A program made the translations under genes and the position numbers. A DNA stretch of 64,000 nt from contig DKSK01000024.1 in the NCBI GenBank assembly GCA_002472565.1, positions 1-64,000 on the forward strand. The letters run 5' to 3'. Under the pieces are notes generated by a model. It was given only the letters and a program-made list of their open reading frames with translations. It was not told the origin of the DNA and searched no databases. Positions 44,025 through 53,559 of the stretch are shown here, piece after piece (positions within the stretch are counted from its first letter, which is position 1; the number at the start of each line of letters is the position of its first letter). This DNA comes from Bacteroidales bacterium UBA7258 (GTDB lineage: Bacteria; Bacteroidota; Bacteroidia; Bacteroidales; UBA932).

Positions 44025-46055
44025 ATGACTGATTTTCAGAAAGAAATACTTGAGGGCATTCCTCAAGACAGGCTTCCTGAAGCGAAGCCCTATGAGGCCA
44101 AGATCAACCACGCTCCGAAGCGTAAGGACATTCTCAGCCAGGAACAGAAAGCCCTCGCCCTGAAGAACGCGCTGAGGTATTTCCCGGCTAAATTCCACGA
44201 GACGCTGGCCCCGGAATTCGCCAAGGAGCTAAAGGATTACGGAAGAATCTACATGTACCGTTTCCGCCCGTCCTACGAGATCTACGCCAGGCCGATTGAC
44301 CAGTACCCCTGCAAGTGCCGTCAGGCCGCGGCAATCATGGCCATGATCCAAAACAATCTGGATCCCCGCGTAGCCCAGCATCCGCATGAACTCATAATCT
44401 ACGGCGGCAACGGAGCCATATTCCAGAACTGGGCCCAATACAGGCTGACCATGAAATATCTTGCCGAGATGACCCAGGAGCAGACCCTTGCCATGTACTC
44501 CGGCCATCCGATGGGGCTTTTCCCGAGCCGGAAGGACGCGCCGAGGGTGGTTGTAACCAACGGCATGGTCATTCCTAATTATTCTTCGAAAGACGATTAC
44601 GAGCGTTTCAACGCCATGGGTGTGTCCCAGTACGGCCAGATGACGGCCGGCTCCTATATGTACATAGGTCCGCAGGGTATCGTCCACGGCACCACCATCA
44701 CCGTGATGAACGCCGCCCGCAAGCAGCTCAAAGCAAGGGGCATAGAAGGGAGCCGCGAGAATATGAAGGGCCTGCTTTTTGTCTCCGCCGGCCTCGGCGG
44801 AATGTCCGGCGCCCAGCCTAAGGCAGGGAACATCGCCGGAGTTGTCAGCGTTATAGCCGAAATCAATCCTCTGGCCGCACGCAAGCGCTATGAACAAGGC
44901 TGGGTTGACGAGCTCCACGACAATCTCGACGAACTTATTCCGCGCATACGCAAAGCCGTCTCGGACAAAGAAATCGTCTCCCTCTCTTATGTGGGTAATG
45001 TCGTGGACCTCTGGGAAAGACTCGTCAAAGAAGACATCCATGTAGACCTCGGCAGCGACCAGACTTCGCTCCACAATCCTCTCGCAGGAGGCTACTACCC
45101 TGTCGGACTTTCCTTCGAGGAAGGAAAGAGAATGATGGCGGAAGAGCCAGAGAAATTCAAGGAAGCGGTAGAAGCCTCCCTGCGCCGCCAGGTAGCGGCC
45201 ATCAACACCTTGGCGGAGAAGGGTATGTATTTCTTCGACTACGGCAACGCCTTCCTGCTCGAAGCGTCCCGCGCTGGGGCGGACATCATGGAGGGAGGCC
45301 ATTTCCGCTACCCTTCCTACGTCCAGGACATAATGGGGCCGCTCTATTTCGACTATGGCTTCGGCCCATTCCGCTGGGTCTGCATGAGCGAAGACCCTAA
45401 GGATCTCGCCAAGACCGATGAAATCGCCGCGGCGGTCCTCCACGAAGAAGCCCGGACGGCTCCGGAAGAGATCCGAGGCCAGATGCATGACAACATCCAT
45501 TGGATTGAAGAGGCGGCGAAGAACAAGCTTGTGGTCGGTTCCCAGGCGAGAATCCTCTACGCCGACTGCGAAGGGAGGACGAAGATAGCCCTCGGCTTCA
45601 ATGAAGCGATCCGCAGGGGTGAAATCTCCGCCCCGATAGTCCTCGGCAGGGACCACCACGATGTCTCGGGCACAGACTCCCCATTCCGCGAGACTTCCAA
45701 CATCTATGACGGCTCCCAGTTTACCGCCGACATGGCGGTCCAGAATGTCATCGGAGACGCTTTCCGCGGCGCGACATGGGTATCCATCCACAACGGAGGC
45801 GGAGTAGGCTGGGGTGAAGTGGTAAACGGAGGCTTCGGCATGGTCATCGACGGTTCCGAAGATTCAGCCCGCCATATCAGGGAGATGCTCTTCTGGGACG
45901 TGAACAACGGCATCGCTCGCCGCAGCTGGGCCCGCAACGAAGGCGCCGGCAGCGCAATCAGGAGAGAGATGGAACGCACTCCGGAGCTTAAGGTCACTCT
46001 GCCGGAAATTGCCGGAGAGGATCTCGTAAACAAGGCAATCAAGGAAATATTCTGA
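44025..46055 (+). CDS. hutU: Urocanate hydratase, long Bacteroidetes form
   Basis: Hydrates urocanate to imidazolonepropionate using tightly bound NAD. It has 676 residues, about 120 more than the E. coli/Pseudomonas type. Recognisable segments are LIIYGGNGAIFQNWAQYRLTM, the NAD-binding FVSAGLGGMSGAQPKA, DQTSLHNPLAGGYYPVGLSF, and SIHNGGGVGWGEVVNGGFGMV near the end. An in-frame TTG at 44013 is possible; I chose ATG 44025. It lies 37 bases after ftcD and 3 before hutH. Confidence 0.95.
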   Translation: MTDFQKEILEGIPQDRLPEAKPYEAKINHAPKRKDILSQEQKALALKNALRYFPAKFHETLAPEFAKELKDYGRIYMYRFRPSYEIYARPIDQYPCKCRQAAAIMAMIQNNLDPRVAQHPHELIIYGGNGAIFQNWAQYRLTMKYLAEMTQEQTLAMYSGHPMGLFPSRKDAPRVVVTNGMVIPNYSSKDDYERFNAMGVSQYGQMTAGSYMYIGPQGIVHGTTITVMNAARKQLKARGIEGSRENMKGLLFVSAGLGGMSGAQPKAGNIAGVVSVIAEINPLAARKRYEQGWVDELHDNLDELIPRIRKAVSDKEIVSLSYVGNVVDLWERLVKEDIHVDLGSDQTSLHNPLAGGYYPVGLSFEEGKRMMAEEPEKFKEAVEASLRRQVAAINTLAEKGMYFFDYGNAFLLEASRAGADIMEGGHFRYPSYVQDIMGPLYFDYGFGPFRWVCMSEDPKDLAKTDEIAAAVLHEEARTAPEEIRGQMHDNIHWIEEAAKNKLVVGSQARILYADCEGRTKIALGFNEAIRRGEISAPIVLGRDHHDVSGTDSPFRETSNIYDGSQFTADMAVQNVIGDAFRGATWVSIHNGGGVGWGEVVNGGFGMVIDGSEDSARHIREMLFWDVNNGIARRSWARNEGAGSAIRREMERTPELKVTLPEIAGEDLVNKAIKEIF

Positions 46056-46058
46056 AAT

Positions 46059-47537
46059 ATGTACACCATAGATAATTCTCACCTCAGTCTCTCCAGAATC
46101 GAGGAGATAATGGAAAAACACGAAGAGCTGGTCCTCGGAGAGGAGGCCGTCCGCGCCATCGAGAAGTGCAGGGCCTATCTTGACCGGAAGATGGAAGACA
46201 TCGGAAGGCCGATCTACGGGGTCACGACGGGCTTCGGCTCGCTCTGCAACGTGAGCATACCTGAAGACAAGCTTTCTCGGCTCCAGCATAATCTGGTCAT
46301 GTCCCACGCCTGCGGGGCAGGAGAGAAGGTAAGACCTGAAATAGTTAAGCTCATGCTTCTGCTCAAGGCCAAATGTCTTTCCTACGGACATTCCGGCAGC
46401 CAGCTGGTGACGGTCCAGAGACTCGTGGACATGTTCAACAACGATGTTCTCCCGATAGTCTATCAGCAGGGTTCCCTTGGAGCTTCCGGCGACCTCGCTC
46501 CCCTCGCCCACCTCAGCCTTCCGCTCATAGGACTTGGCGAGGTGCTCTACAAGGGAGAGGTGCGCCAGAGCGCAGACGTCTGGAAGGAGCTGGGCTGGGA
46601 GCCGATAAAGCTTCAGTCCAAGGAAGGACTCGCCCTGCTGAACGGCACACAGTTCATGAGCGCCCACGCCGTCTGGTCTCTGATCCGGAGCAAGAAGCTC
46701 TCGGAATGGGCAGACAAGATAGGAGCTATCTCCCTCGAAGCCTACGACGGCTGCATCGAGCCTTTCCTGCCTCTGACGCATCAGCTTCGCAAGCACAAGG
46801 GACAGATGGACACAGCAGAAAGGTTCATGAAACTGCTTGAAGGAAGCGAACTCATCAAGATGAAGAAGGAGCATGTCCAGGACCCTTATTCTTTCAGGTG
46901 CATCCCTCAGGTTCATGGTGCCGTGAAAGACAACATCCGCTACGTGGAATCTGTCATCGAGAACGAAATCAACTCCACGACGGACAATCCTAACATCTTC
47001 CCTGACGAAGATATGATAATCTCGGCTGGCAATTTCCACGGAGAACCTATTGCCATACCTATGGACACCCTCGCCATAGCCATGTCAGAGCTTGCGAACA
47101 TCTCGGAAAGGAGAATCTATCAGCTGATTTCAGGAGGAAGAGGTCTGCCTAAGTTCCTGGTAGCCAACCCGGGAGTCAACAGCGGCTTCATGATTCCCCA
47201 GTATACGGCCGCTTCCATCGTCAGCCAGAACAAGATGTACTGCTGGCCGGCGTCCGTAGATTCCATCCCGTCCTCCCAGGGCCAGGAGGACCATGTCAGC
47301 ATGGGCTCAAACTCCGCCACCAAGCTGGTGAGAGTCGTGGAGAACTGCCGCACCGTACTCGCCATCGAGCTCTTCAACGCGGCCCAGGCCCTGGATTTCC
47401 GGCACAGGCTCTCCGCGAGGAAATCCTCTCCAGCTATAGAGAAGCTTTTCGATGAGTATAGGAAGGTGGTTCCATTCATCAGCGAAGACGCCTACATGCA
47501 CCCTCTAATCGAGAAAAGCATAGCCTTCATCAGCTGA
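46059..47537 (+). CDS. hutH: Histidine ammonia-lyase
   Basis: Removes ammonia from histidine to give urocanate, the first step. The MIO prosthetic group forms from Ala142-Ser143-Gly144 in QGSLGASGDLAPLAHLSLPLIG, exactly the positions known in Pseudomonas. The N-terminal YGVTTGFGSL carries the catalytic Tyr. QDPYSFRCIPQVHGA and NPNIFPDE follow in family order. It has 492 residues, the usual size. It is third in the operon, 2 bases before hutI. Confidence 0.97.
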   Translation: MYTIDNSHLSLSRIEEIMEKHEELVLGEEAVRAIEKCRAYLDRKMEDIGRPIYGVTTGFGSLCNVSIPEDKLSRLQHNLVMSHACGAGEKVRPEIVKLMLLLKAKCLSYGHSGSQLVTVQRLVDMFNNDVLPIVYQQGSLGASGDLAPLAHLSLPLIGLGEVLYKGEVRQSADVWKELGWEPIKLQSKEGLALLNGTQFMSAHAVWSLIRSKKLSEWADKIGAISLEAYDGCIEPFLPLTHQLRKHKGQMDTAERFMKLLEGSELIKMKKEHVQDPYSFRCIPQVHGAVKDNIRYVESVIENEINSTTDNPNIFPDEDMIISAGNFHGEPIAIPMDTLAIAMSELANISERRIYQLISGGRGLPKFLVANPGVNSGFMIPQYTAASIVSQNKMYCWPASVDSIPSSQGQEDHVSMGSNSATKLVRVVENCRTVLAIELFNAAQALDFRHRLSARKSSPAIEKLFDEYRKVVPFISEDAYMHPLIEKSIAFIS

Positions 47538-47539
47538 CT

Positions 47540-48772
47540 ATGGACCTGCTGATCAAGAATATAGGTCTGCTGGCAGGCATCGTTCCAGAGGGCTTTCTCC
47601 GCAAGGAAGGCCCTGCAATGGACAAAGTCATCTGTATGACGGACGCCTATCTCAGAATCGACGGAGAGAAGATAAGCGACTTCTCCTCCATGTCTGCTCT
47701 CAGTGAAAAAGCCACAGCCTCCAAGATCATTGACGCACGCGGCGGGATTGTGATGCCTGCCTTCTGCGATTCCCACACCCACATCTGCTTTGCCGGAACA
47801 AGGGAGCGGGAATTTATCGACAAGCTGAACGGGCTGACTTATGCCCAAATCGCAGAGCGTGGAGGCGGGATACTCAATTCCGCCGACCTCCTCCACCGCA
47901 CATCCGAAGATGAACTCTATGCACAGACCATGGAGAGAGTCGGAGAGATGACGGCAAAGGGGACCGGGGCCATCGAGATAAAGAGCGGCTACGGCCTCAA
48001 CACAGAGGACGAGATGAAGATGCTGAGAGTCATCCGCCGTGTAAAGGAGACTTCCCCTGCCTTGGTTCGCGCCACTTTTCTCGGGGCTCACGCCATCGGC
48101 AGAGGCTGCACTCACGAGAAGTACGTGGACCTTGTCTGTGAGGAGATGATACCTCGGGCCGCCGGAGAGGGTCTCGCCGACTTTGTCGATGTCTTCTGCG
48201 AAAAAGGTTTCTTCACCGTGGAGGACGCGGACCGGATAATGAGCACCGGCGAAAGGTACGGCCTTGTTCCGAAGATTCACGGGAACCAGCTGGCTCGTTC
48301 AGGCGGAGTCCAGATCGCCGCCAGACACAACGCTCTTTCCGTTGACCATCTGGAAGACACCGGCGAAGAGGAAATCGAAGCGCTGCGAGGAAAGAGGACA
48401 ATGCCGACCATGCTGCCGGGCTCCTCATTCTTCCTCGACATGCAATACGGGAAGGCAGGGGCCTTCATAGACGCGGGCCTCGGACTCGCTCTTGCAAGCG
48501 ACTATAATCCCGGCTCCTCACCTTCCGGAGACATGCGCTTCGTGATGGCCCTCGGCTGCATCAAGATGAAGCTGAGCCCTGAACGCTCATTCAACGCCTG
48601 CACCTTGAACTCCGCCTACGCCATGGGGGTCTCCGACATCGCAGGCTCCGTGACACCGGGGAAACTCGCCAACTTGATAATTACCAGACCGCTTCCTACC
48701 CTCTCCCACATCGTTTATTGTTACGAAAGCCCTTTCATCGCCCACGTTCTGCTGCGTGGAAAAGAGATATAG
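47540..48772 (+). CDS. hutI: Imidazolonepropionase
   Basis: Metal-dependent hydrolase opening imidazolonepropionate to formiminoglutamate, which FtcD then uses. Metal ligands lie in PAFCDSHTHICFAGTRE and, later, KIHGNQLARSGGV. IEIKSGYGLNTEDEMKML and ALASDYNPGSSPS are typical. It has 410 residues. It is the last gene of the ftcD-hutU-hutH-hutI operon, which is complete for conversion of histidine to glutamate. A terminator follows. Confidence 0.96.
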   Translation: MDLLIKNIGLLAGIVPEGFLRKEGPAMDKVICMTDAYLRIDGEKISDFSSMSALSEKATASKIIDARGGIVMPAFCDSHTHICFAGTREREFIDKLNGLTYAQIAERGGGILNSADLLHRTSEDELYAQTMERVGEMTAKGTGAIEIKSGYGLNTEDEMKMLRVIRRVKETSPALVRATFLGAHAIGRGCTHEKYVDLVCEEMIPRAAGEGLADFVDVFCEKGFFTVEDADRIMSTGERYGLVPKIHGNQLARSGGVQIAARHNALSVDHLEDTGEEEIEALRGKRTMPTMLPGSSFFLDMQYGKAGAFIDAGLGLALASDYNPGSSPSGDMRFVMALGCIKMKLSPERSFNACTLNSAYAMGVSDIAGSVTPGKLANLIITRPLPTLSHIVYCYESPFIAHVLLRGKEI

Positions 48773-48794
48773 GAATAACTTTCGCATAATAAAG

Positions 48795-48835
48795 AAAGAG
48801 CGGGACCCTTCTCACAAGAGGGATCCCGCTCTTTT
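48795..48835. terminator. Bidirectional terminator between hutI and the YitT gene
   Basis: AAAGAGCGGGA pairs with TCCCGCTCTTT, with a short internal loop, then CTT/AAG. A T-rich tail follows on the plus strand. The distal arm reaches the stop codon of the minus-strand YitT gene, so it can serve both. Confidence 0.85.
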
Positions 48836-49769
48836 ATTCGATGTTTTCCGCCTTATTCTTCCTTGCGTTGTTCCATAAGCCGTAGACCTCGCTGACATTT
48901 CCGGCAGTCACGAAAGAATGCAGCTTATTGACCTTGATGAAATTAAGAACATGGGCGAACTCATCCTTGGTAAGCAGAGACTGGATTTCAGTATGAGTCT
49001 CACCTCCGAAACCGCCCCTCACCTCGTAGAGGGTGCAGCCACGCCGCAGATCATTGATTATGTAGGAGCGGATCATTTCATAATCATCGCTGATTATGCA
49101 GATTCGCTTACGGCGGTTGAGCATGGCAGTGAAATGGTCAACCGCAAGACCGTTGATCCATGTGCCGATGATTCCGATGACCACCAGCCTGAAAGGATTC
49201 ACGGCGAAGGCTGTCAGGCAGATTACCACACCAGAAACAGTCACCGCCTCTCCGATGTCGATATTGGCATATTTATTCAGGATTTTGGCTATGATGTCCA
49301 GGCCTCCCGAAGAGGCATTGATCCTGAAGAGGATGGTCTGCGCCACGCTGATGATTCCGACGAAGCAGAGGAGGTCGAACCAGATGTCGCCCATGACGGA
49401 AGTTGAGCCCTCCGCTATGAACTTTGACGCAGGCAGGACCTTGTCCAGCAGGTCCATCAGAGGGCCGATGATGAGCGAGGTATAGATGGTCTTCGCTCCG
49501 AATTCCTTACCCAGCGTCACCCAGGCAAGGAGAAGCAAGAAGGCATTGAGTACCAGTACGAGAGTAGAGACCTTTATGGTCACGCCGAAGACGCCGCCCA
49601 GGTCCGACAGGACCATGGCGAGCCCGGCGGTAGAACCCAGGACCAAGTTTCCAGGAATAAGGAAGAAGTTCAGGGCGAAAGCAGAAAAGAGCATCGCCAG
49701 AGTCATCACTATGAGGTCGCTCCAGAACTTCCATGTGGTGAACGGCCTGAGCAGGTCTCCGACGTTCAT
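48834..49769 (-). CDS. YitT family membrane protein
   Basis: A 311-residue protein: five or six membrane helices (LIVMTLAMLFSAFALNFFLIPGNLVLGSTAGLAMVL; LVLVLNAFLLLLAWVTLG; DLLCFVGIISVAQTILF) make up the YitT/DUF161 part. A soluble C-terminal domain of the DUF2179 type follows (ICIISDDYEMIRSYIINDLRRGCTLYEVRGGFGGETHTEIQSLL). The function is unknown. Its ATG overlaps the PatB stop by four bases (ATGA), so it is translationally coupled to the C-S lyase. Last gene of the MATE-DUF3737-PatB-YitT set. Confidence 0.9.
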   Translation of the reverse strand: MNVGDLLRPFTTWKFWSDLIVMTLAMLFSAFALNFFLIPGNLVLGSTAGLAMVLSDLGGVFGVTIKVSTLVLVLNAFLLLLAWVTLGKEFGAKTIYTSLIIGPLMDLLDKVLPASKFIAEGSTSVMGDIWFDLLCFVGIISVAQTILFRINASSGGLDIIAKILNKYANIDIGEAVTVSGVVICLTAFAVNPFRLVVIGIIGTWINGLAVDHFTAMLNRRKRICIISDDYEMIRSYIINDLRRGCTLYEVRGGFGGETHTEIQSLLTKDEFAHVLNFIKVNKLHSFVTAGNVSEVYGLWNNARKNKAENIE

Positions 49770-51037
49770 AGCCTTCCTGAAGAATTTCCGTCCACGGAAT
49801 TAAGCAGACGCCTGAGTCCGTGTACCAGACGCCTCAGACCGACCGCAAAGGTCTTGTGCTGAGTGGCCAGATTGATTCTGATGAAATCTCCGTCTCCATA
49901 CATGGAGCCGGCATTTATCCAGACAGCTTCATGGGCATAGAGTTCCTCCTCCACCTGAGTGCTGGTGAGCGGAGAGGTGCCGCGCCTCGTAAGGGCCTTG
50001 ATGTCCGCCCAGGCAAGATAGGTTCCTTCAAGCTTGACAACCGGAAAGTCCGGCAAGTCCTTTGCGAAAGCCTCGCAGAGGGCAAGGTAGTTTCCATGGA
50101 CATAAGCGTTCATCTGGTCCAGCCACTCCTCACCTTCCTTAGTGAAGGCCGCCTCCATGGAGATGGGGGCGAAGGGGCTCACATCGCAGACTTCATTGAC
50201 ATTCAGGGCCTTGTCGATGTCCTTGTGCCAGGCGGGATTCGAAGTCACTATGAGGGCGAACTGGAGACCCGCTGTATTGAAAGACTTGCTCGACGAAACC
50301 AGAGAGATGCAGTTTTCCTGGTCGATGGCGGCGAAAGGGGTGTATCTGCATCCCGGACTGACAATCTCCGAATGGATTTCGTCGGAGAAGACAGCGACTT
50401 TATGCCTGCGGGCGATCTCCGCGACCTTGGTCATTTCCTCCGACGTCCACACTCTCCCGGCAGGGTTGTGAGGGTTGCAGAAAATCATCAGTTTGGCTGC
50501 CGGGTCGGCACATTTTTCTTCAAGATCAGAATAATCAATCCGGTAAGTCATCTGCCCGTCCTCCCGGACATAGGAAAGCCGGCTTTCCAGAAGCCCGCAG
50601 CCATTGTTTTTTATCGAGGAATAGAAGCAGTTGTATACAGGAGGCAGAATCACCACCTTGTCACCTGGCTCCGTCATGGCCTTTACGACGGCCGAGAGGG
50701 CCGGGACTCCTCCGAGAGTATATAGTATCCAATCTTTCTCGATTTTCCAGCCGTGCTTTTTGCCGAACCAATTGACGGCGGACTCATAGGTCGAGTCCGG
50801 GACGTGCTCGTAGCCGAAAACGCCATGATCAAGGCGTTTCTGGAGGGCGGCCTTTATGAAAGGGGCGCATTCGAAGTCCATGTCCGCCACCCAGAGCGGA
50901 ATTACATCGGAAGCCTTGAAGCCAGCCCCCTCAAGAGAAGGGTCAGCGGCATTGACTCTTACGCCATGGAGTTCGGCATCCCACTTCACGCAGGAGCTTC
51001 CGCGGCGAGGGATAATCTTGTCAAAATCGTATACCAT
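49766..51037 (-). CDS. PatB/MalY-type PLP-dependent C-S lyase or aminotransferase
   Basis: A fold type I PLP enzyme of 423 residues. The opening (MVYDFDKIIPRRGSSCVKWD) and VIPLWVADMDFECAPFIKAAL are the signature of the PatB/MalY branch, whose members cleave cystathionine or cysteine conjugates. The PLP lysine is in SLVSSSKSFNTAGLQ. FCNPHNPAGRVWTSEEM and VFSDEIHSEIV supply the other cofactor contacts. The substrate is unknown. It lies 30 bases after the DUF3737 gene and overlaps yitT. Confidence 0.9.
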   Translation of the reverse strand: MVYDFDKIIPRRGSSCVKWDAELHGVRVNAADPSLEGAGFKASDVIPLWVADMDFECAPFIKAALQKRLDHGVFGYEHVPDSTYESAVNWFGKKHGWKIEKDWILYTLGGVPALSAVVKAMTEPGDKVVILPPVYNCFYSSIKNNGCGLLESRLSYVREDGQMTYRIDYSDLEEKCADPAAKLMIFCNPHNPAGRVWTSEEMTKVAEIARRHKVAVFSDEIHSEIVSPGCRYTPFAAIDQENCISLVSSSKSFNTAGLQFALIVTSNPAWHKDIDKALNVNEVCDVSPFAPISMEAAFTKEGEEWLDQMNAYVHGNYLALCEAFAKDLPDFPVVKLEGTYLAWADIKALTRRGTSPLTSTQVEEELYAHEAVWINAGSMYGDGDFIRINLATQHKTFAVGLRRLVHGLRRLLNSVDGNSSGRL

Positions 51038-51067
51038 GATCTCGGAAAACTTTATTTTTCGACAATC

Positions 51068-51910
51068 TCAGAAAATTTCGATCTTGCAGTCTGCAGGAGC
51101 CTTGATATTCTCATCAAGGATAATCTCTCCGTAACTGTGGGCCTTGATCAAACCCGTACGCGGATTCTTGACCGAAGTTATACGGCTGTTCACTTTAGCC
51201 TGAACATCGGAATATTCAAAAGCAAGGTCGGCGTCCTCTTCCATCACGCAATCCTCCAGCACCAGATTCTCGGCATAGCACAGAGGCTGGCTTCCACTGA
51301 TCTTGCAGCGAACGAGACGGAGATTTTTGGAATACCAGCCGAGATACTCGCCATTGATTTCGGAATCATAGACAGTCACATTCTCCGACATCCAGAAGGC
51401 ATCCTTGGTATTGAGGATGGAATTGCGGATTTCAGTATTCTTCGTATACTGGAATGAATAGTTGCCGTCAAGACGGAATCTATTGATTTTCACGTTGTCG
51501 CAATACTGGAGGATATAGTCGGCGTGGTCGGCGCTCACGTTGTCGATGTCAATGTTCCTGCACTGCCAGAGCGTTTCTGCAGCACTCGGAATCTGCACAT
51601 TGCGCAGCTTGATTCCGTCCATCTCACGGAACATTTTCGGAGCGTCCACCCAAGTGTCCTCCATAGTGCAATCCTTTGAGTACCAGAGAGCTGCACGTGC
51701 ACCTCCGGTAAAGAGGCAGTGGCGCAGAACAAAGTGATCACAGCACCAGAATGGATATTTTCCCTCGAAAACACAGTTATAGGCCTCGATGTTGGAAGTT
51801 TCTTTGAGGGCGGATTCGCCCCTGTGAATCTTCACGCCTTCAAGATAAAGGTCGTGCTTACAGTAAAGGGGCCTTTCCCCCTGAAACTCTTCGTTGATAA
51901 TCTTCTCCAT
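51068..51910 (-). CDS. DUF3737 family protein, predicted beta-helix
   Basis: A 280-residue cytoplasmic protein beginning MEKIINEEFQGERPLY, the known opening of DUF3737 proteins. It consists of about ten repeats of roughly 20 residues alternating asparagine-rich turns with short strands (NVKINRFRLDGNYSFQYTKN; NTEIRNSILNTKDAFWMSEN), as expected of a right-handed parallel beta-helix. Aromatic pairs (FWCCDH, ALWYSK, FWMSEN, LGWYSK) recur at similar places. No catalytic motif is evident. It sits between a MATE pump and a PatB-like lyase. Confidence 0.85.
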   Translation of the reverse strand: MEKIINEEFQGERPLYCKHDLYLEGVKIHRGESALKETSNIEAYNCVFEGKYPFWCCDHFVLRHCLFTGGARAALWYSKDCTMEDTWVDAPKMFREMDGIKLRNVQIPSAAETLWQCRNIDIDNVSADHADYILQYCDNVKINRFRLDGNYSFQYTKNTEIRNSILNTKDAFWMSENVTVYDSEINGEYLGWYSKNLRLVRCKISGSQPLCYAENLVLEDCVMEEDADLAFEYSDVQAKVNSRITSVKNPRTGLIKAHSYGEIILDENIKAPADCKIEIF

Positions 51911-51937
51911 ATTATTTTTCTTTGGTATTCTGCAAAT

Positions 51938-53377
51938 TTACTGATATTTCAATTTCTTTTCCATCCATCTGCCGGATTTCAGCCTTGCAAGGAAGAGGAG
52001 GCCCCTTATGTTGAGTTCCAGGCACATAGCCATCCAGAATCCGATAAGTCCGAACTTCGGAGTGAAAATCAGGGCCAGAGGGATGCGGATGAGCCACATG
52101 GAACCGAAATTCAGGAAGGAAGGGATCAGGGTGTCGCCTGCTCCCGTCATGGCACCGTTCGACACTATGGATACGGCGTAAAGCGTCTCAGCGAAGGCTT
52201 CAAGTCTGAGACATTTGGCCCCGAGGCTGACGACTTCCGGGTCTACGCTCAGCATGCTCATCAGAAGGGTGGCGAAGATGAACATCAGCACCGCCATGAA
52301 AGACATTATCGCCGCCCCGAGCCAGACCGCCTTCGTAGAAAAGGCTCCGGCAAGATCCCGGCGCTTTGCACCAAGGCTCTGTCCGACGAGGGTGGTGGCT
52401 GCGTCCGACATCCCGTAGCCAGGCATATAACAGAAGCTTTCCGCAGTCACGGCGAAGGAATTGGCGGCTATGGCCACTGCTCCAAGCGGGGCTACTATCA
52501 CCGTGCTTGCGATATAGGCTCCGCGAACGATTATGTTCTGAAGCCAGAGCGGTCCAGTGATGCCCAGAGCGTTTTCCAAACAGACCCGCGTCGGGCGGAA
52601 CGAACCTTTTTCATGGGCTATCGCAAGTTCCGGCGACTTCACCAGAAGGAAGTAGAGTCCCGCGACGCAGCCGAGACATTCGGCGATGCCGGTTCCCAGG
52701 GCCGCTCCCTTGATGCCCAGAGCGGCGCCAGGTATGGTGAAGTCAAGTCCCAGGAGGCTGATTTCCCGGGTAGGGAAAATCAGCAGGAAATTGAAAATCA
52801 CGTCCATGGCGCACATGAAAACATCTATCAGACTTGGTATCTTCATGTTACCGCTGCATGAGAGTGTGGCTCCGCAGAAAAGGGTCACTGCCAGGGCTGG
52901 CAGGAAGGCCACGTTGATTCTGAGGTATTGTCTCGCGCCTTCGGCTATTTCGCCCTTGCCGCCGAGCCAGCCGGGCAGAGGTCCGCTGATAGAGAGCGCG
53001 AAGAGCGAGACGAAGATACTGAAGACCAGGACGCTGACGAGGCCCTGGCGGACTACCTGCCTTGCGGCGTGCAGATCATTAGCTCCGATGAGATGGGCGA
53101 CCTGCACGGAGAATCCGTTGTGGACTGCTGTGCAGAAGCCTACCAATATCCATGTGGTAGTGGCCACAAGGCCTATCGAGGCCGAGGGGACGGCGCCGAG
53201 TCTTCCGACCATGGAGGCATCGATAAACTGGAGCATGATGGATGCCAGCTGAGCGAGGATGGCTGGTGCGCACAGGAGCATGATAAGAGAGTATTGCTGG
53301 CCACGGGCCATCTGCTCTCCACCACGCAACATGCCCAGGAGGGAGTCCTTGCGGCTGATTCTCGCTGTCGCTTCCAT
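51938..53377 (-). CDS. MATE family efflux transporter
   Basis: A 479-residue, twelve-helix antiporter in two six-helix halves. QYSLIMLLCAPAILAQLASIMLQFIDASMVGRLGAVPSASIGLVATTTW opens the first, and GPLWLQNIIVRGAYIASTVIVAPLGAVAIAANSF the second. GNMKIPSLIDVFMCAMDVIFNFLL is also typical. Such pumps exchange sodium or protons for organic cations. I chose ATG 53377 rather than the GTG at 53380. A -7 box lies only 5 bases upstream. First gene of a four-gene set. Confidence 0.93.
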   Translation of the reverse strand: MEATARISRKDSLLGMLRGGEQMARGQQYSLIMLLCAPAILAQLASIMLQFIDASMVGRLGAVPSASIGLVATTTWILVGFCTAVHNGFSVQVAHLIGANDLHAARQVVRQGLVSVLVFSIFVSLFALSISGPLPGWLGGKGEIAEGARQYLRINVAFLPALAVTLFCGATLSCSGNMKIPSLIDVFMCAMDVIFNFLLIFPTREISLLGLDFTIPGAALGIKGAALGTGIAECLGCVAGLYFLLVKSPELAIAHEKGSFRPTRVCLENALGITGPLWLQNIIVRGAYIASTVIVAPLGAVAIAANSFAVTAESFCYMPGYGMSDAATTLVGQSLGAKRRDLAGAFSTKAVWLGAAIMSFMAVLMFIFATLLMSMLSVDPEVVSLGAKCLRLEAFAETLYAVSIVSNGAMTGAGDTLIPSFLNFGSMWLIRIPLALIFTPKFGLIGFWMAMCLELNIRGLLFLARLKSGRWMEKKLKYQ

Positions 53378-53382
53378 CACGG

Positions 53383-53390
53383 CAAATGTA
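53383..53390 (-). promoter_or_regulatory. -7 box almost touching the MATE start codon
   Basis: Perfect TACATTTG on the minus strand, 5 bases before ATG 53377. Any start site at the usual distance would fall at or beside the ATG. Confidence 0.55.
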
Positions 53391-53506
53391 CATAAAAAAG
53401 TCCGACATAGCTAATGTCGTTCCCTGATTATGGTTGACTCGCGATTTTCCTCCGCGAACCTGACAAATGCAAGGAGAGCAAAGTTCGGAGTGTGCCGAGG
53501 AAGCAC

Positions 53507-53538
53507 AAAAAAGAAGGCGGCTCTTTCGAGCCACCTTC
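53507..53538 (-). terminator. Terminator of the aldolase gene
   Basis: GAAGG-GGCTC pairs with GAGCC-CCTTC (one mismatch, TTTC-type loop). Six T residues follow on the minus strand, starting 21 bases after the aldolase stop. Confidence 0.88.
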
Positions 53539-53559
53539 TAAATGTTTCAAAGACTGTGA

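Noticed and set aside
44229..45791. 520-codon open frame on the minus strand opposite hutU
   Set aside because: hutU is unmistakable across the same bases; the antisense frame shows no domain or start signal.
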